Assembly (NCBI GenBank): GCA_964561925.1
Contig: CAZLRW010000001.1
Span: forward strand, 62,001 to 126,000
DNA from: SZUA-430 sp964561925
GTDB taxonomy: Bacteria; Pseudomonadota; Alphaproteobacteria; Micropepsales; Micropepsaceae
Direction: 5' to 3'
DNA length: 64,000 nt
Shown: piece by piece, positions 8,845 to 17,500 of the stretch
How the letters are laid out: every line of letters begins with the position of its first letter
How positions within the stretch are numbered: position 1 is the stretch's first letter
Position numbers and translations under genes: made by a program
Notes under the pieces: model-generated
Seen by the model: the letters and a program-made list of their open reading frames with translations, nothing else
Database searches by the model: none
Told to the model about the DNA's origin: nothing

Positions 8845-10449
8845 CTATGCAGCAATCGGGAGGCCGCGGTGCCAGGGCGGCATGATCCGCTCTTCGAGAT
8901 GTGAACCCTGCATCGCATCGACGCAAAGCACCGCCGACAAAGCCGCACCGTCGACACCGCCACCCCACAGCCGCTTGCCGTACTGGTCGCCGGCAAAGAA
9001 CAGACCTTCGACGTGCGGCGAACGCACGTCGGGTCTCTCGACGCCGACGGGGCGCCATAGTCCGTAGGCCTCGGGCGACGGCGTCCATATAATGAATTCG
9101 CAGTCGCGCTCCCACGTCGGAAACGTCGTGCGCGCCCAAGACTCGCACAACTCGATGACACGGGACACCCGGCCGGCATTGCGCATTTCCTGGTCGGTGA
9201 GCGCGGTCGAGAAATAGAATTCGCGCTTGCCGGGCGGGCCGCGGCGCGCCGTGCCGTCGCCCCATGCGGTGAAGTCGCACATCACCATGTCGACTGCGCC
9301 GATATAGCCTTCGCCGCGAATGACGCCGGGCATATAGACGAAGCTGCCTTCCTCGAGCCCGATGTCGGGCATCACGCTGCGTCTCAAGCCGCACCAGCCG
9401 GTGAGCAGCCCCGCGCCCCAGAACTTGCGTTCGAGAAGTTCGACCCAATCCGCCGGGAACCAGCGACGCCGCAGGATGCGGAATATGTACTTCGGCGGAA
9501 TCGTGCAGACGACGCGGTCGGCCAGGATCACGCGATCTTGCTCGTAGTTGTTGTCCTGCGCGTCGATGCGCACGCCTGTCACGCGACCCGCCTCGATGAA
9601 GACTTCCTTCACGCGGGTGTCCCGCATCACGACGCCGCCGTTCGCGATGACGATGCGCTCGAACGCCTGCGGGATGGCGATGGCGCCCGGTTCGTCGGCG
9701 GTGGCGACCGAGCCCTTCACCAAGTTCATTCCGATCTGCGCGGCGATCGCCATGTAGCCGAGGAAATCGCCGGTCGGGGTCATCTTCGGTTCGGCTTGAG
9801 CGGTTTGCGAGGCCGCAAGCACCTTGATGTAATCGTAAGCCTCGGGATGCAGGCCGCGTTGCTCCAACCACGACTGCAACGGCAGACTCATGAGCTTCCC
9901 CATGTCCCCAAAACGCGCCGCCGACATCTCTCGCAGCTGCGCCATCGTCGCCGCGAAGCCTTCGGGCGACATCCATGGATAAGGTTCGCCCTTGTGCACC
10001 TGAAAGGCGCGGCCTGGCTTGCCTTCGCCGTCCCAGGCGATGAAGCCGAAACCGTGGTTGAGCGGCAGCTTGCACGCGACACCGAGGTGCTTCATGAGAC
10101 AATCGACGCGGCTCTTGTTGCCCCAGAAGAGACCGTGCCCGCCGGCTTCGAACGTCCGCCCGTCGAGCAGCCCGCGTGCAAAAATCTCGTCGAGGCCCGG
10201 TGTGCACTTGCCGAGATAGGTGTGTGCGAAGGGCAGCGCCTTGCGAAAGGCGCGCGCATCCATTTCGATCCCGTCCGCGACGACCTTGTCGCCCCGGCCC
10301 ACGAACGAGAGCGTTCGCCCGCCGATGAATGGTGCACGCTCGAGCACGAGGACACGCTGCTTGAAGTCGCGCGCCAACAACGCTGCGGCCCCCAATCCCG
10401 CAACGCCTGCGCCGATCACGACCACGTCGAATTGTTCCGCCGAGGACAT
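8845..10449 (-). CDS. FAD-dependent oxidoreductase, CrtI/amine-oxidase-like
   Basis: A 534-residue flavoprotein. The N-terminal dinucleotide-binding motif VIGAGVAGLGAA (residues 11-22) is followed by LVLERAPFIGGRT, the FAD-binding pattern of phytoene desaturase-like and amine oxidases. The C-terminal region GLFFAGDQYGKRLWGGGVDGA is the second FAD contact. The start at 10449 follows a GGGAGAAAG ribosome-binding site. It heads a two-gene unit with the epimerase, and an FNR-like box lies 70 bases upstream. The substrate is not recognisable; carotenoid genes are absent nearby. Confidence 0.82.
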   Translation of the reverse strand: MSSAEQFDVVVIGAGVAGLGAAALLARDFKQRVLVLERAPFIGGRTLSFVGRGDKVVADGIEMDARAFRKALPFAHTYLGKCTPGLDEIFARGLLDGRTFEAGGHGLFWGNKSRVDCLMKHLGVACKLPLNHGFGFIAWDGEGKPGRAFQVHKGEPYPWMSPEGFAATMAQLREMSAARFGDMGKLMSLPLQSWLEQRGLHPEAYDYIKVLAASQTAQAEPKMTPTGDFLGYMAIAAQIGMNLVKGSVATADEPGAIAIPQAFERIVIANGGVVMRDTRVKEVFIEAGRVTGVRIDAQDNNYEQDRVILADRVVCTIPPKYIFRILRRRWFPADWVELLERKFWGAGLLTGWCGLRRSVMPDIGLEEGSFVYMPGVIRGEGYIGAVDMVMCDFTAWGDGTARRGPPGKREFYFSTALTDQEMRNAGRVSRVIELCESWARTTFPTWERDCEFIIWTPSPEAYGLWRPVGVERPDVRSPHVEGLFFAGDQYGKRLWGGGVDGAALSAVLCVDAMQGSHLEERIMPPWHRGLPIAA

Positions 10450-10518
10450 CGCTTTCTCCCTCGGGTCGGCCGATGCGCCGACCGTGCACAAGTAGGGAAC
10501 TGGGAGCGGCGGGCCGCC

Positions 10519-10532
10519 TTGCGCTAGATCAA
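10519..10532 (-). promoter_or_regulatory. FNR/Dnr-like box upstream of the FAD oxidoreductase
   Basis: The minus strand reads TTGAT-CTAG-CGCAA, a full left half-site and a degenerate right half-site. It lies 70 bases upstream of the ATG at 10449, in the short gap after the hemN stop. Confidence 0.5.
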
Positions 10533-10570
10533 TTGATGACTGGAAAGGATCGCGGTCCGGCTCCCGTCCT

Positions 10571-11917
10571 TCAAACCGCCACGGAATGGCGGATTCTGCC
10601 AGATGACAAGTACGCGTCGAACACGGCGCAGACGAGCCGCACGGCCGCCCGCTTGTCGTCCGGAACGGTGACGCGGTGGCCGTCGACATGCACGAGACCG
10701 TCGCGCTGCAATGGAGCGAGAGCTTCGATGTCGGTGGCGAATGCACGGGCGCTGGCACCGTGGTTTGATGCGACGGCGTCCAGATCGACGCTCAAGTCGC
10801 ACATCAATCGTTCGATCACGGCACGCCGCAAGCGGTCGTCCGCCGTCAACGCTCGCCCGCGCGCGGTCGCAAACTCGCCGGCTGAAATCTTAGCGCCGTA
10901 TTCCGGCGCAGCCGCGGCGTTCTGAGCGTAGCCCTGCGGCAGAGATGAGATCGCCGACGCGCCGATGCCGATCAGCGCCGGCGCGATGTCGGTCGTATAT
11001 CCTTGAAAATTGCGCCCGAGCTTGCCGACGTCGAGAGCGACCGCGAGCGGGTCGTCAGGCAGGGCAAAATGATCGAGGCCGATCGCTCGGTAGCCACGCG
11101 CGACAAGCGCGGCGTGGGCGGTCTCGTATTGCCGCACTCGCTCCTCGGCGCCTGGCAAGTCGGCGTCTTTGATGAGCCGCTGATGCCCCTTCATCTCGGG
11201 GACGTGAGCATAGCCGAAAACGGCGACACGCTGCGGTGTTAGGGCCACGATGGAGTCGACCGTTCGCTCGACATCTGCCGTCGTCTGTTTTGGCAGGCCG
11301 TACATGAGGTCGATGTTGAGTTTCGTGATGCCGGCCTCACGCAACTGCTCCACGGCTTTGCGCGTGACGGTTTCCGGCTGCCAGCGGTTTACGGCGCGTT
11401 GGACGGCAGGGTTCACGTCTTGCACGCCAAGGCTGGCACGCGTCACGCCGGCCTTCGCCAGGGCATGGAGCGTTTCTCGCTTCAATCCACGTGGGTCGAT
11501 TTCGATCGCGAACTCGGTATCGGCATTGATGATGAACCCGTCGCGGATCTGGTCGGTTAGACGTGCGATGTCACCGGGGCTCAGGAGCGTCGGCGAGCCT
11601 CCGCCAAAATGGAGATGCGTCAGCCTATATGTGGCGCCCAACACCCGGCCCACGAGTTCGAACTCGCGCAGCAGCGTATCGACGTAGCCCGCGATCGGCG
11701 AATAAGAGTTAACCACGCGCGTGTGGCAGCCGCAGAACCAGCACAAGCTACTGCAGAAGGGCACATGTACGTAGAGCGAAATCGCTTCGCGACGCGGCAA
11801 AGTCTCCAACCACCGGTGCAAAACGTTGCCATCGATGTTGGTGTTGAAATGAGGTGCGCTCGGGTAGCTGGTGTAGCGAGGCACCCGGGCACTGAGCAGG
11901 TCGAGACGAGGCGACAT
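10571..11917 (-). CDS. hemN: Oxygen-independent coproporphyrinogen III oxidase HemN
   Basis: A 448-residue radical SAM enzyme that decarboxylates coproporphyrinogen III to protoporphyrinogen IX without oxygen. The cluster motif CSSLCWFCGC (C55, C59, C62: CxxxCxxC) is followed by the SAM motif HFGGGSPTLL. The opening PRYTSYPSAPHF is typical of true HemN rather than HemW. The length matches HemN (about 450). An FNR-like box lies just upstream, as usual for hemN. The downstream FAD and epimerase genes run the same way but have their own box. Confidence 0.95.
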   Translation of the reverse strand: MSPRLDLLSARVPRYTSYPSAPHFNTNIDGNVLHRWLETLPRREAISLYVHVPFCSSLCWFCGCHTRVVNSYSPIAGYVDTLLREFELVGRVLGATYRLTHLHFGGGSPTLLSPGDIARLTDQIRDGFIINADTEFAIEIDPRGLKRETLHALAKAGVTRASLGVQDVNPAVQRAVNRWQPETVTRKAVEQLREAGITKLNIDLMYGLPKQTTADVERTVDSIVALTPQRVAVFGYAHVPEMKGHQRLIKDADLPGAEERVRQYETAHAALVARGYRAIGLDHFALPDDPLAVALDVGKLGRNFQGYTTDIAPALIGIGASAISSLPQGYAQNAAAAPEYGAKISAGEFATARGRALTADDRLRRAVIERLMCDLSVDLDAVASNHGASARAFATDIEALAPLQRDGLVHVDGHRVTVPDDKRAAVRLVCAVFDAYLSSGRIRHSVAV

Positions 11918-11950
11918 GGAATCAAACTACTCTCCTTTTGGCCCGTCGCT

Positions 11951-11964
11951 TTGATCCAAAACAA
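11951..11964 (-). promoter_or_regulatory. FNR/Dnr-like box upstream of hemN
   Basis: The minus strand reads TTGTT-TTGG-ATCAA, one mismatch from the symmetrical consensus in each view. It is 34 bases upstream of the hemN ATG at 11917. Confidence 0.5.
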
Positions 11965-12520
11965 TCCGTCTGGCTGCGGCTCCTCGTGGCCGCGGACGCT
12001 GATCATCAAGCCCGGCGACATCTCGGTGTTGTGCGCCGAGAGTACGTAGACCACATTCGTCGAGGCCACCTACATTGGGCTGTCGGGAAGACAGAGAAAC
12101 CTTGTGCGTGGTAGCGGATCTCGCCCGATCTTGGACGATCGAACCCGCCATTCTGTTCGATCTCGACCAGCGAAGCGCCCGGTTCAGTCTGTCCGATAGC
12201 ATATTGGACGCACAGCGCCGACTAGCTCCTATCGGAGAGAGGAGCGGACAGGAAGCAACGGAAGACCGGAACGGTACCCATACCGGACACTCGCCCATAC
12301 GTTACGAACGGGCTTCGTTGGCTCAATTGAGCCGTTTGAACTTCTAGAGTCCCAAACCGAACCGGACAGCCACCGCCGGTCCGCATGCGCCGAAGTGCTG
12401 AGCTCTTTCAAGTTAGTCGAAACCCCGCAACGGTGGCCTCGGCGTGCGCTCTTATGATAAACTTGTCCAACCGCGTGCCATATCGGGATCCAACCGGATG
12501 GCGGTTGGTGAGAACGACGG
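11965..12520. other. Gene-poor gap between hemN and the next gene
   Basis: No convincing coding sequence was found. It contains a perfect 14-bp palindrome GGCTCAATTGAGCC at 12320-12333, and an 8-bp inverted repeat TCCGATAG/CTATCGGA at 12192-12199 and 12229-12236. Their role is unknown; they may be operators or transcript hairpins. Confidence 0.5.
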
Positions 12521-13636
12521 ATGAAATCCTACAAGACTTTGTGCTCCTTCCCGGCCCCGCGGTACAGAGGAGTCACAGCGCCAACGGTGAGCGATATGAT
12601 CTGCCATCCGCCGCCGGAAGAGTTCAGGTTCTTCTTTCGCCTCAAACCGCGCGTGGCGCTTGCGCACCCCACCGGCGAAGTCTTGGCAGCTGAATGCGAC
12701 CCAACCGCGCCCTACCCGCGGCGGCAGGAACCGGGCAAGGGTCGTTTGGTCATTTTTCGCGACGGTCTTCTGTTTCTGCCCAACACGAACATCGCAACCC
12801 TGCGTGAGGTTGGCCAGGACGTGGGTCAGGTCGTGGCAGCGTACACAGGCTATCTCGGCATGCAAATCAACTTCAAACTCCCCTTCCTCGACGGCGCGGA
12901 ACAAGCTGCGGGCGAAGCATTTGGCAAGGGCGTTGAGGCTATCAATGACTTGCTGACGGAAATGCTCACCAAGCCGTCTCAGCAACCGGGCGCGACGGCG
13001 GACCACGGCATTCCCTTGACCATCCGATCGTCGTTGGCGAAGAAAGACGCCATCGTGTTGCCGTACGCACAGCTCGTCGAGGTCACCGTCAACGAGGCCC
13101 AACCAACCGGCGGGTTTTGGCGGAGACTGTTCGACGGCCCTGAACAGCGGCTCTGTGTCGTACGCGAGGACGATGCCGGCAAACGAAGCGCCTACAGCTT
13201 CAGTCTCTATCCCGACGAGAATAGAAACGAACCATTCAACAGCTGGGACGATGACACCGGCAAGCGAGCGCCAGAGTACGTCAGTGGCAAGCTCAACTGG
13301 CGCGAAGGGGCGGCGACGGCGCTGTTTGCGGCGCGCGCGGGGTCCGACATCGGCGCGCTTTGGCGATCCGTCGAACGCGAGCGTCTTGGCGATGCGTTCC
13401 TCAGCCGGTTACGCGAAAAAGCGGCGCGCAGCGGCGATCCGCAGATGATGTCACAGGAGATCGGCACTGAGATAGTCGCGGAACGAAGGCGCCAGGGTAC
13501 AACCGATGCGGCGGTTGCGCAGATCGTTCTTGAGCGCTTGGGCAGTCTGGCCGACGCGTTCTCGAAGCCGCCCTACGCCAACTATAGGGTGCCCGATCAC
13601 GTCGCCGCCCTCCGCGCCGCGGCGGCCAAAGGCTGA
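12521..13636 (+). CDS. Hypothetical protein, 371 residues
   Basis: I do not recognise this protein. It has no signal peptide or membrane helix. The N-terminal half contains hydrophobic strands (GRLVIFRDGLLFLPNTN) and an acidic, soluble-looking middle. The C-terminal part is helical and charged (SVERERLGDAFLSRLREKAARSG...EIGTEIVAERRRQG). The frame is open and codon use is like its neighbours, which supports a real gene. The ATG at 12521 is the first in frame; MICHPPPEEFRFFF at 12596 is an alternative start. It stands alone between hemN and an IS element and could be genomic or carried by the mobile element. Confidence 0.55.
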   Translation: MKSYKTLCSFPAPRYRGVTAPTVSDMICHPPPEEFRFFFRLKPRVALAHPTGEVLAAECDPTAPYPRRQEPGKGRLVIFRDGLLFLPNTNIATLREVGQDVGQVVAAYTGYLGMQINFKLPFLDGAEQAAGEAFGKGVEAINDLLTEMLTKPSQQPGATADHGIPLTIRSSLAKKDAIVLPYAQLVEVTVNEAQPTGGFWRRLFDGPEQRLCVVREDDAGKRSAYSFSLYPDENRNEPFNSWDDDTGKRAPEYVSGKLNWREGAATALFAARAGSDIGALWRSVERERLGDAFLSRLREKAARSGDPQMMSQEIGTEIVAERRRQGTTDAAVAQIVLERLGSLADAFSKPPYANYRVPDHVAALRAAAAKG

Positions 13637-13988
13637 CAGACGCTCCGTCAAGACATAAGTTCGTCCCGTACCACCCGACCGAGCAGACCTGCAAAGCGTG
13701 CAGAAACGGCTTTCACCTCGTGCGTCGATCAAGGGCAACTTGGCTCCGACGATAAGGCCTGCCACCGTGCGCGACACCAGAACTGTCCTCCTTTGGCAGT
13801 CGCGGCGATCCGCGCTGCGATATGGAAAGCGATCCCGCTTCGTCCCCACAGTTGACTTGGTCGGGTGAGTTCGAGCCCATCGGCATGAGTGACGCTGAAG
13901 TGATATAGTTCTAAGGGAATATTTATCGGATGAGCGTCGGATTGATGGAAAAGGCAATCGCACGGTGCGCTTGATCGAGCGACCGTTG
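13637..13988. other. Non-coding flank left of the IS1182-type element
   Basis: No gene is recognised in about 350 bases between the hypothetical gene and the left end of the IS. Open frames on the minus strand look like shadows with no family features. Confidence 0.4.
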
Positions 13989-15577
13989 TCGGCGAATTTT
14001 GTTGAAAAACTCTCCTGCATTTCCGAATGAAGCGTGATTCCATCGTTGCGGCAGCAATGGATGGATTCGGCGATGCTGGGAAAGAAAGCGGGCGCGCAAG
14101 GCCAGCTGTTTTATCGGTTTAAGCTCGACGAGCAGGTTCCCGACGATCATTTGCTGCGCAAGATCGATGCGGTGCTCGACCTCTCGGGGCTGCGGGCTGA
14201 GCTCGCGCCGCACTACAGCCACACCGGGCGCCCCTCGATTGATCCTGAACTGATGATCCGGATGCTGCTGGTCGGCTATTGCTACGCCATTCGTTCCGAG
14301 CGGCGCCTGTGCGAGGAAGTCCGCCTCAACTTGGCCTATCGCTGGTTTTGCCGGCTCGGGCTCGAAGATCAAATCCCGGATCACTCCACATTCTCCAAGA
14401 ACCGGCACGGTCGTTTCCGCGAGGCCGACATTCTGCGTCACGTGTTCGAGACGACGGTGCAGTCGTGCTTGGATAAAGGCCTGGTCGGTGGCGAAGGCTT
14501 TGCTGTCGATGCCAGCATCATCCGCGCTGACGCCAATCGCCAATACAGTGTGCCCGGTGGCGACAACCATGATTGGCATGATGGCGCGGGCGGTGGTGGC
14601 CCAAGCCGACCGGTGCGCGAATATCTCGATGCGCTGGATCGCTCGGCGGAGCCACCGAAGGAAATCTCGCTCTCCGATCCTGCCTCGCGGCTCACGGCGG
14701 CCGTGGGCAGGCCCGCGTTCTTCGGCTGGTCGAACAATTATCTGATCGATGTGAAGTGTGCCGTGATCTTGGATGTCATGGCGACGCCGGCGATCAGAAC
14801 TGCGGAGGTTAATTCGACGAAGACGATGATCGAGCGGGTTCAAGAACGCTTCGGCATGAAGCCCAAGCGGCTGATCGGCGATACGGCCTATGGCTCGGCG
14901 GAGATTTTGAACTGGATCGTAAAAGAGAAGAACATCGCGCCGCACGTGCCGGTGTGGGAGAGAGGCGAGCGCGAAGACGGCACCTTCAGCCGATCCGACT
15001 TTGCCTTCGATGCGGCCGCGAACACACTCACCTGCCCAGGCGGAAAGCGCCTTGTTCAATTCCGTCGCGCTTACAGCCGAGAACGCAGCGGCGTCACAAA
15101 GGCCGATACGCGCATCTATCGCGCCAGCACGAAGGATTGCCGAGCGTGCGCGCTCAAGCAGCGATGCTGTCCGGGTCAGCCCATGCGCAAGGTGATACGC
15201 AGCGTGCATGAAGAAGCGCGCGATGTCGCCCGAGGTCTTCGCGACACGCCCGAATATCTACAGTCGCGCCGCGATCGCAAAAAGGTGGAGATGCTGTTCG
15301 CGCATCTCAAACGCATTATGAGACTCGACCGGCTCAGACTGCGCGCACCCTCCGGAGCGCACGACGAATTTACGCTCGCAGCCGCCGTTCAGAACCTCCG
15401 CAAGATGGCAAAGCTCGTCTTCCGTCCACCGCCAATAGCGGCGCAGGCCGCATGACGAGACCAGCGAGGCGCCGCATCGGGTTCGCCGAACGCCCGAGGC
15501 GAAAGGCCTGAAAAACAAATCATCGATGGCGGCTATCGGGCAAATCTGCGCCGAGTTCTTCAACAGAATTGGCGATT
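13989..15577 (+). mobile_element. IS1182-family insertion sequence
   Basis: A single transposase gene is flanked by imperfect terminal inverted repeats. GTTGAAAAACTC at 14001-14012 pairs with GAGTTCTTCAAC at 15553-15564 (11 of 12 bases), and similarity continues outward through AATTTTG/CAGAATT and GGCGA. The exact tips and any target duplication could not be fixed by eye, so the ends are good to within about 10 bases. Confidence 0.65.
14061..15455 (+). CDS. IS1182-family transposase
   Basis: About 464 residues. The N-terminal segment FYRFKLDEQVPDDHLLRKID, followed by HTGRPSIDPELMIRMLLVGYCY, is the DUF772-type domain of IS1182/IS5-related transposases. AVDASIIRADAN, then LIGDTAYGSAEIL, then RRDRKKVEMLFAHLKRIM supply the D, D and E of a DDE catalytic triad. 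A cysteine cluster (CRACALKQRCCP) precedes the last motif, as is usual in IS1182. A GTG at 14034 would add nine residues. The frame is intact, so the element may still be active. Confidence 0.9.
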   Translation: MDSAMLGKKAGAQGQLFYRFKLDEQVPDDHLLRKIDAVLDLSGLRAELAPHYSHTGRPSIDPELMIRMLLVGYCYAIRSERRLCEEVRLNLAYRWFCRLGLEDQIPDHSTFSKNRHGRFREADILRHVFETTVQSCLDKGLVGGEGFAVDASIIRADANRQYSVPGGDNHDWHDGAGGGGPSRPVREYLDALDRSAEPPKEISLSDPASRLTAAVGRPAFFGWSNNYLIDVKCAVILDVMATPAIRTAEVNSTKTMIERVQERFGMKPKRLIGDTAYGSAEILNWIVKEKNIAPHVPVWERGEREDGTFSRSDFAFDAAANTLTCPGGKRLVQFRRAYSRERSGVTKADTRIYRASTKDCRACALKQRCCPGQPMRKVIRSVHEEARDVARGLRDTPEYLQSRRDRKKVEMLFAHLKRIMRLDRLRLRAPSGAHDEFTLAAAVQNLRKMAKLVFRPPPIAAQAA

Positions 15578-15897
15578 TCCTGACTGTCACTCGCAGTCGC
15601 CCAACGTCCGGAAGGGAGCTGGGTTGAGACCTTCAGTCAGAACGTCTGCCAACGGCCCCGTCGCCCGGCCGAATGTCTTCTACTATTGAGATCGTTGCCC
15701 TAGTTGCGCCGAACATCGATTGCCGACGCCGCCGTAGCCTTAGCGGGCGACAGAGTCGTTTTGTTAGCAAATGGGATCGAGCGTGTTCTCGAACAACGGG
15801 TTGGCTCGGCACGTGTGCAAAGGCTCTTGTGTTAGCTCAATCACGCCGCCCCGGGCACGGCGGCAGAAATTCCTAGCCGCCTATTAAGGTAAGCGAA
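15578..15897. other. Non-coding gap between the IS and the luxR-type gene
   Basis: I see no coding sequence. This is a plausible place for the left boundary of the conjugative element, but no attachment site or tRNA is visible. Confidence 0.35.
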
Positions 15898-15911
15898 GTG
15901 ACCAGGGTCAC
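15898..15911. promoter_or_regulatory. 14-bp palindrome upstream of the luxR-type gene
   Basis: GTGACC-AG-GGTCAC, perfect arms of six bases. It lies 24 bases before the annotated start and next to two further inverted repeats. A candidate operator; the regulator is unknown. Confidence 0.4.
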
Positions 15912-15912
15912 C

Positions 15913-15942
15913 AAGTTTCCATGCAAACGGGAACTTGCATGG
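15913..15942 (+). promoter_or_regulatory. Two overlapping alternative hairpins at the luxR start
   Basis: Arm pair 1 is AAGTTTCC (15913-15920) with GGGAACTT (15929-15936), fully paired with one G-U. Arm pair 2 is CCATGCAA (15919-15926) with TTGCATGG (15935-15942), perfect. The pairs share bases, so only one can form at a time. The TTG at 15935-15937, the first in-frame start codon of the luxR-type gene, lies inside both. This could be a translational switch or a DNA operator. Confidence 0.45.
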
Positions 15943-16693
15943 CACGCGATGTGACGGCCTCGTAGATTCACTTGGCTCTAAAGAACGCGTCGTGCAACAG
16001 GTATTCCAGCGATTTGTAGAAGGCGTACGAACAACCAACAGCGGGGACATGTTACGCTCGATGACGAGCGCCGTGCTCCGAGAATGCGGCTTCGAGCTTT
16101 TCACATACTTTGCGCTCTCCCAAACACCTAACCGCTGCAATATTCTCGTGGCGACTTATCCGGCCGCTTGGGTCAAGCGTTACACTGCCGAGCGGTACGA
16201 CCTTGTTGATCCGGTCATTCACCACGCCCGGACGAGCGAAGTGACGATGGTCTGGCACTCGGCGCCGGCCGACGCTTCGCCGCGTCAACGCCAGCTCTTT
16301 GCGGAAGCGGCCGCCCACGGCATTCGGTGCGGCTTCGTCATTCCTTTCCGCGGCGCGCACGGCGAGTTCGCCGCGTTTGCCGTCGCCGGCGACGACCCAG
16401 AGGGCCTTCGCCGTTCGATCGCGCTTCACGGGGAGTCGCTCAAGTTCGTGGGTGCGCATGTTCATTTGCAGGCCCAACAGATCTACGGAACTGGACGAGA
16501 TGGCGCGGAGCTCTTGACACCTCGCGAGCGTGAATGTCTGCGATGGGTGATAGAAGGTAAGTCGGCTTGGGAAATCAGCCGCATCCTTGGCATCAGCCGC
16601 CGGACGGTCTCGTTTCACCTCGACAACGCCAAAGGGAAGTTGAAGGTCCGGACGTTGCGCGAGGCAGCGATCCGGCTGGCGCTTAACCGCTAA
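15935..16693 (+). CDS. LuxR-family regulator with autoinducer-binding domain (TraR-like)
   Basis: 252 residues. The N-terminal domain (about 20-165) holds the signature residues of an acyl-homoserine-lactone pocket: W and Y in AAWVKRYTAERYDLVDPVI, the D-P pair, W in TMVWHS and G in HGIRCGF. The C-terminal GerE-type helix-turn-helix (about 190-250) reads LTPRERECLRWVIEGKSAWEISRILGISRRTV in pieces. The start is uncertain: the first in-frame codon is TTG at 15935, inside a hairpin, and later starts would shorten the N-terminus. No luxI-type synthase is seen in the window. The next gene has a lux box, so this regulator probably controls element excision and transfer. Confidence 0.88.
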   Translation: MHGTRCDGLVDSLGSKERVVQQVFQRFVEGVRTTNSGDMLRSMTSAVLRECGFELFTYFALSQTPNRCNILVATYPAAWVKRYTAERYDLVDPVIHHARTSEVTMVWHSAPADASPRQRQLFAEAAAHGIRCGFVIPFRGAHGEFAAFAVAGDDPEGLRRSIALHGESLKFVGAHVHLQAQQIYGTGRDGAELLTPRERECLRWVIEGKSAWEISRILGISRRTVSFHLDNAKGKLKVRTLREAAIRLALNR

Positions 16694-16709
16694 TTCGGTG
16701 GCACGGTCA

Positions 16710-16757
16710 ACCTGTGTCATGGCACAGGGTGCCGGTTGACATCCCGCAACCTAAATT
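16710..16757 (+). promoter_or_regulatory. lux-box promoter for the FseA-like gene
   Basis: ACCTGT-N8-ACAGGGT at 16710-16730 resembles the classical lux box ACCTGT-N8-ACAGGT with one extra G. It is nested in an outer repeat GTCAACC (16706-16712) / GGTTGAC (16734-16740). A -10-like TAAATT lies at 16752-16757. A transcription start near 16763 would put the box centre at about -43, the class II LuxR position, and the ATG follows at 16783. Activation by the neighbouring LuxR protein is an inference. Confidence 0.65.
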
Positions 16758-16782
16758 TTGCCGGCAGGCAAGGCGCACCCCC

Positions 16783-17496
16783 ATGCGAGCCGGGCTGCAG
16801 GTCAATTGGCGAGACAAAGCGTCTTACGCCTACGCCACGAAACTCTCGGGTTTGGGCTGGGCGTGGGAATTCTTGCGCCGCAACCCGCGCTTTCGCGAAG
16901 ATTTTGCCAAGACAGCAGTGCCAGCGCGCACGAAGCCTCAGCCCGCCGGGAGTACGCTCAGACGTTGGGGTCTGTTGCGCGCCGACTCGCCCGATCGCAA
17001 TGGAGCCGTCGCCGACATCTTTTGGGATCCAGCGGTTTGTTCGCATGTGCTTCCCCTGATCGCAGCTGCGACGGCACCCGGCGCACCACGCCACGTTCTC
17101 ATCCGCGAGGGTGCCCGCCGTCTGCAGCTGGTGATCCAATACACCCCGTGGCTCGCGCAAGACGAGCTGCTGACGCAGGCGTTGATTCCGCGTGACGCAC
17201 TTCGACGGCGCCAGCGCTTGCTCGCATCCCTCAACGCTTACATTTTCACCGGGCACCTCCTAGAGCACCCGTTCGAAAACGTGCCGGGCGCTATGCGCCT
17301 TACCAATGTTGCGCAAGCGCTCGACGGCGCGTTGAGCAATGCGGCCCACCGTGAGATCGCGGCAGCGGTTTACGGCGAACGTAGGGTGTTGACCACCTGG
17401 AACGATCCCGGCGACCACCTCCGCGATGCCGTCCGCCGGTCGATCAACCGCGGTCGCAATCTTATCAACGGCGGCTACTGGCGCTTCTTGCGCTGA
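16783..17496 (+). CDS. DUF6499/DUF2285 protein, FseA-like excision activator
   Basis: 237 residues. The N-terminus NWRDKASYAYATKLSGLGWAWEFLRRNPRF in segments is the DUF6499 signature (W-A-W-E-F-L-R-R-N-P). The C-terminal half ends DAVRRSINRGRNLINGGYWRFLR, a DUF2285 helix-turn-helix ending. In ICEMlSym(R7A) these two domains lie on separate ORFs joined by ribosomal frameshifting to make FseA, the activator of excision; here they form one continuous frame. The frame is open from a GTG at 16714, but that codon lies in the lux box, so the ATG at 16783 is the better start. The role is inferred from domain make-up and context. Confidence 0.72.
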   Translation: MRAGLQVNWRDKASYAYATKLSGLGWAWEFLRRNPRFREDFAKTAVPARTKPQPAGSTLRRWGLLRADSPDRNGAVADIFWDPAVCSHVLPLIAAATAPGAPRHVLIREGARRLQLVIQYTPWLAQDELLTQALIPRDALRRRQRLLASLNAYIFTGHLLEHPFENVPGAMRLTNVAQALDGALSNAAHREIAAAVYGERRVLTTWNDPGDHLRDAVRRSINRGRNLINGGYWRFLR

Positions 17497-17500
17497 ATCG

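Noticed and set aside
7862..10489. An 875-codon open frame on the minus strand spanning the epimerase and the FAD gene
   Set aside because: Only the last 325 codons encode a recognisable protein (the epimerase). The rest is an Arg-rich shadow of the FAD oxidoreductase in another frame.
13923..15209. 428-codon minus-strand frame across the IS1182 transposase
   Set aside because: Fully opposite a canonical transposase with intact DDE motifs.
16736..16757. TTGACA followed by TAAATT as a sigma-70 promoter for the FseA-like gene
   Set aside because: The spacer is only 10 bases; the lux box at -43 explains the -10 better without a -35.
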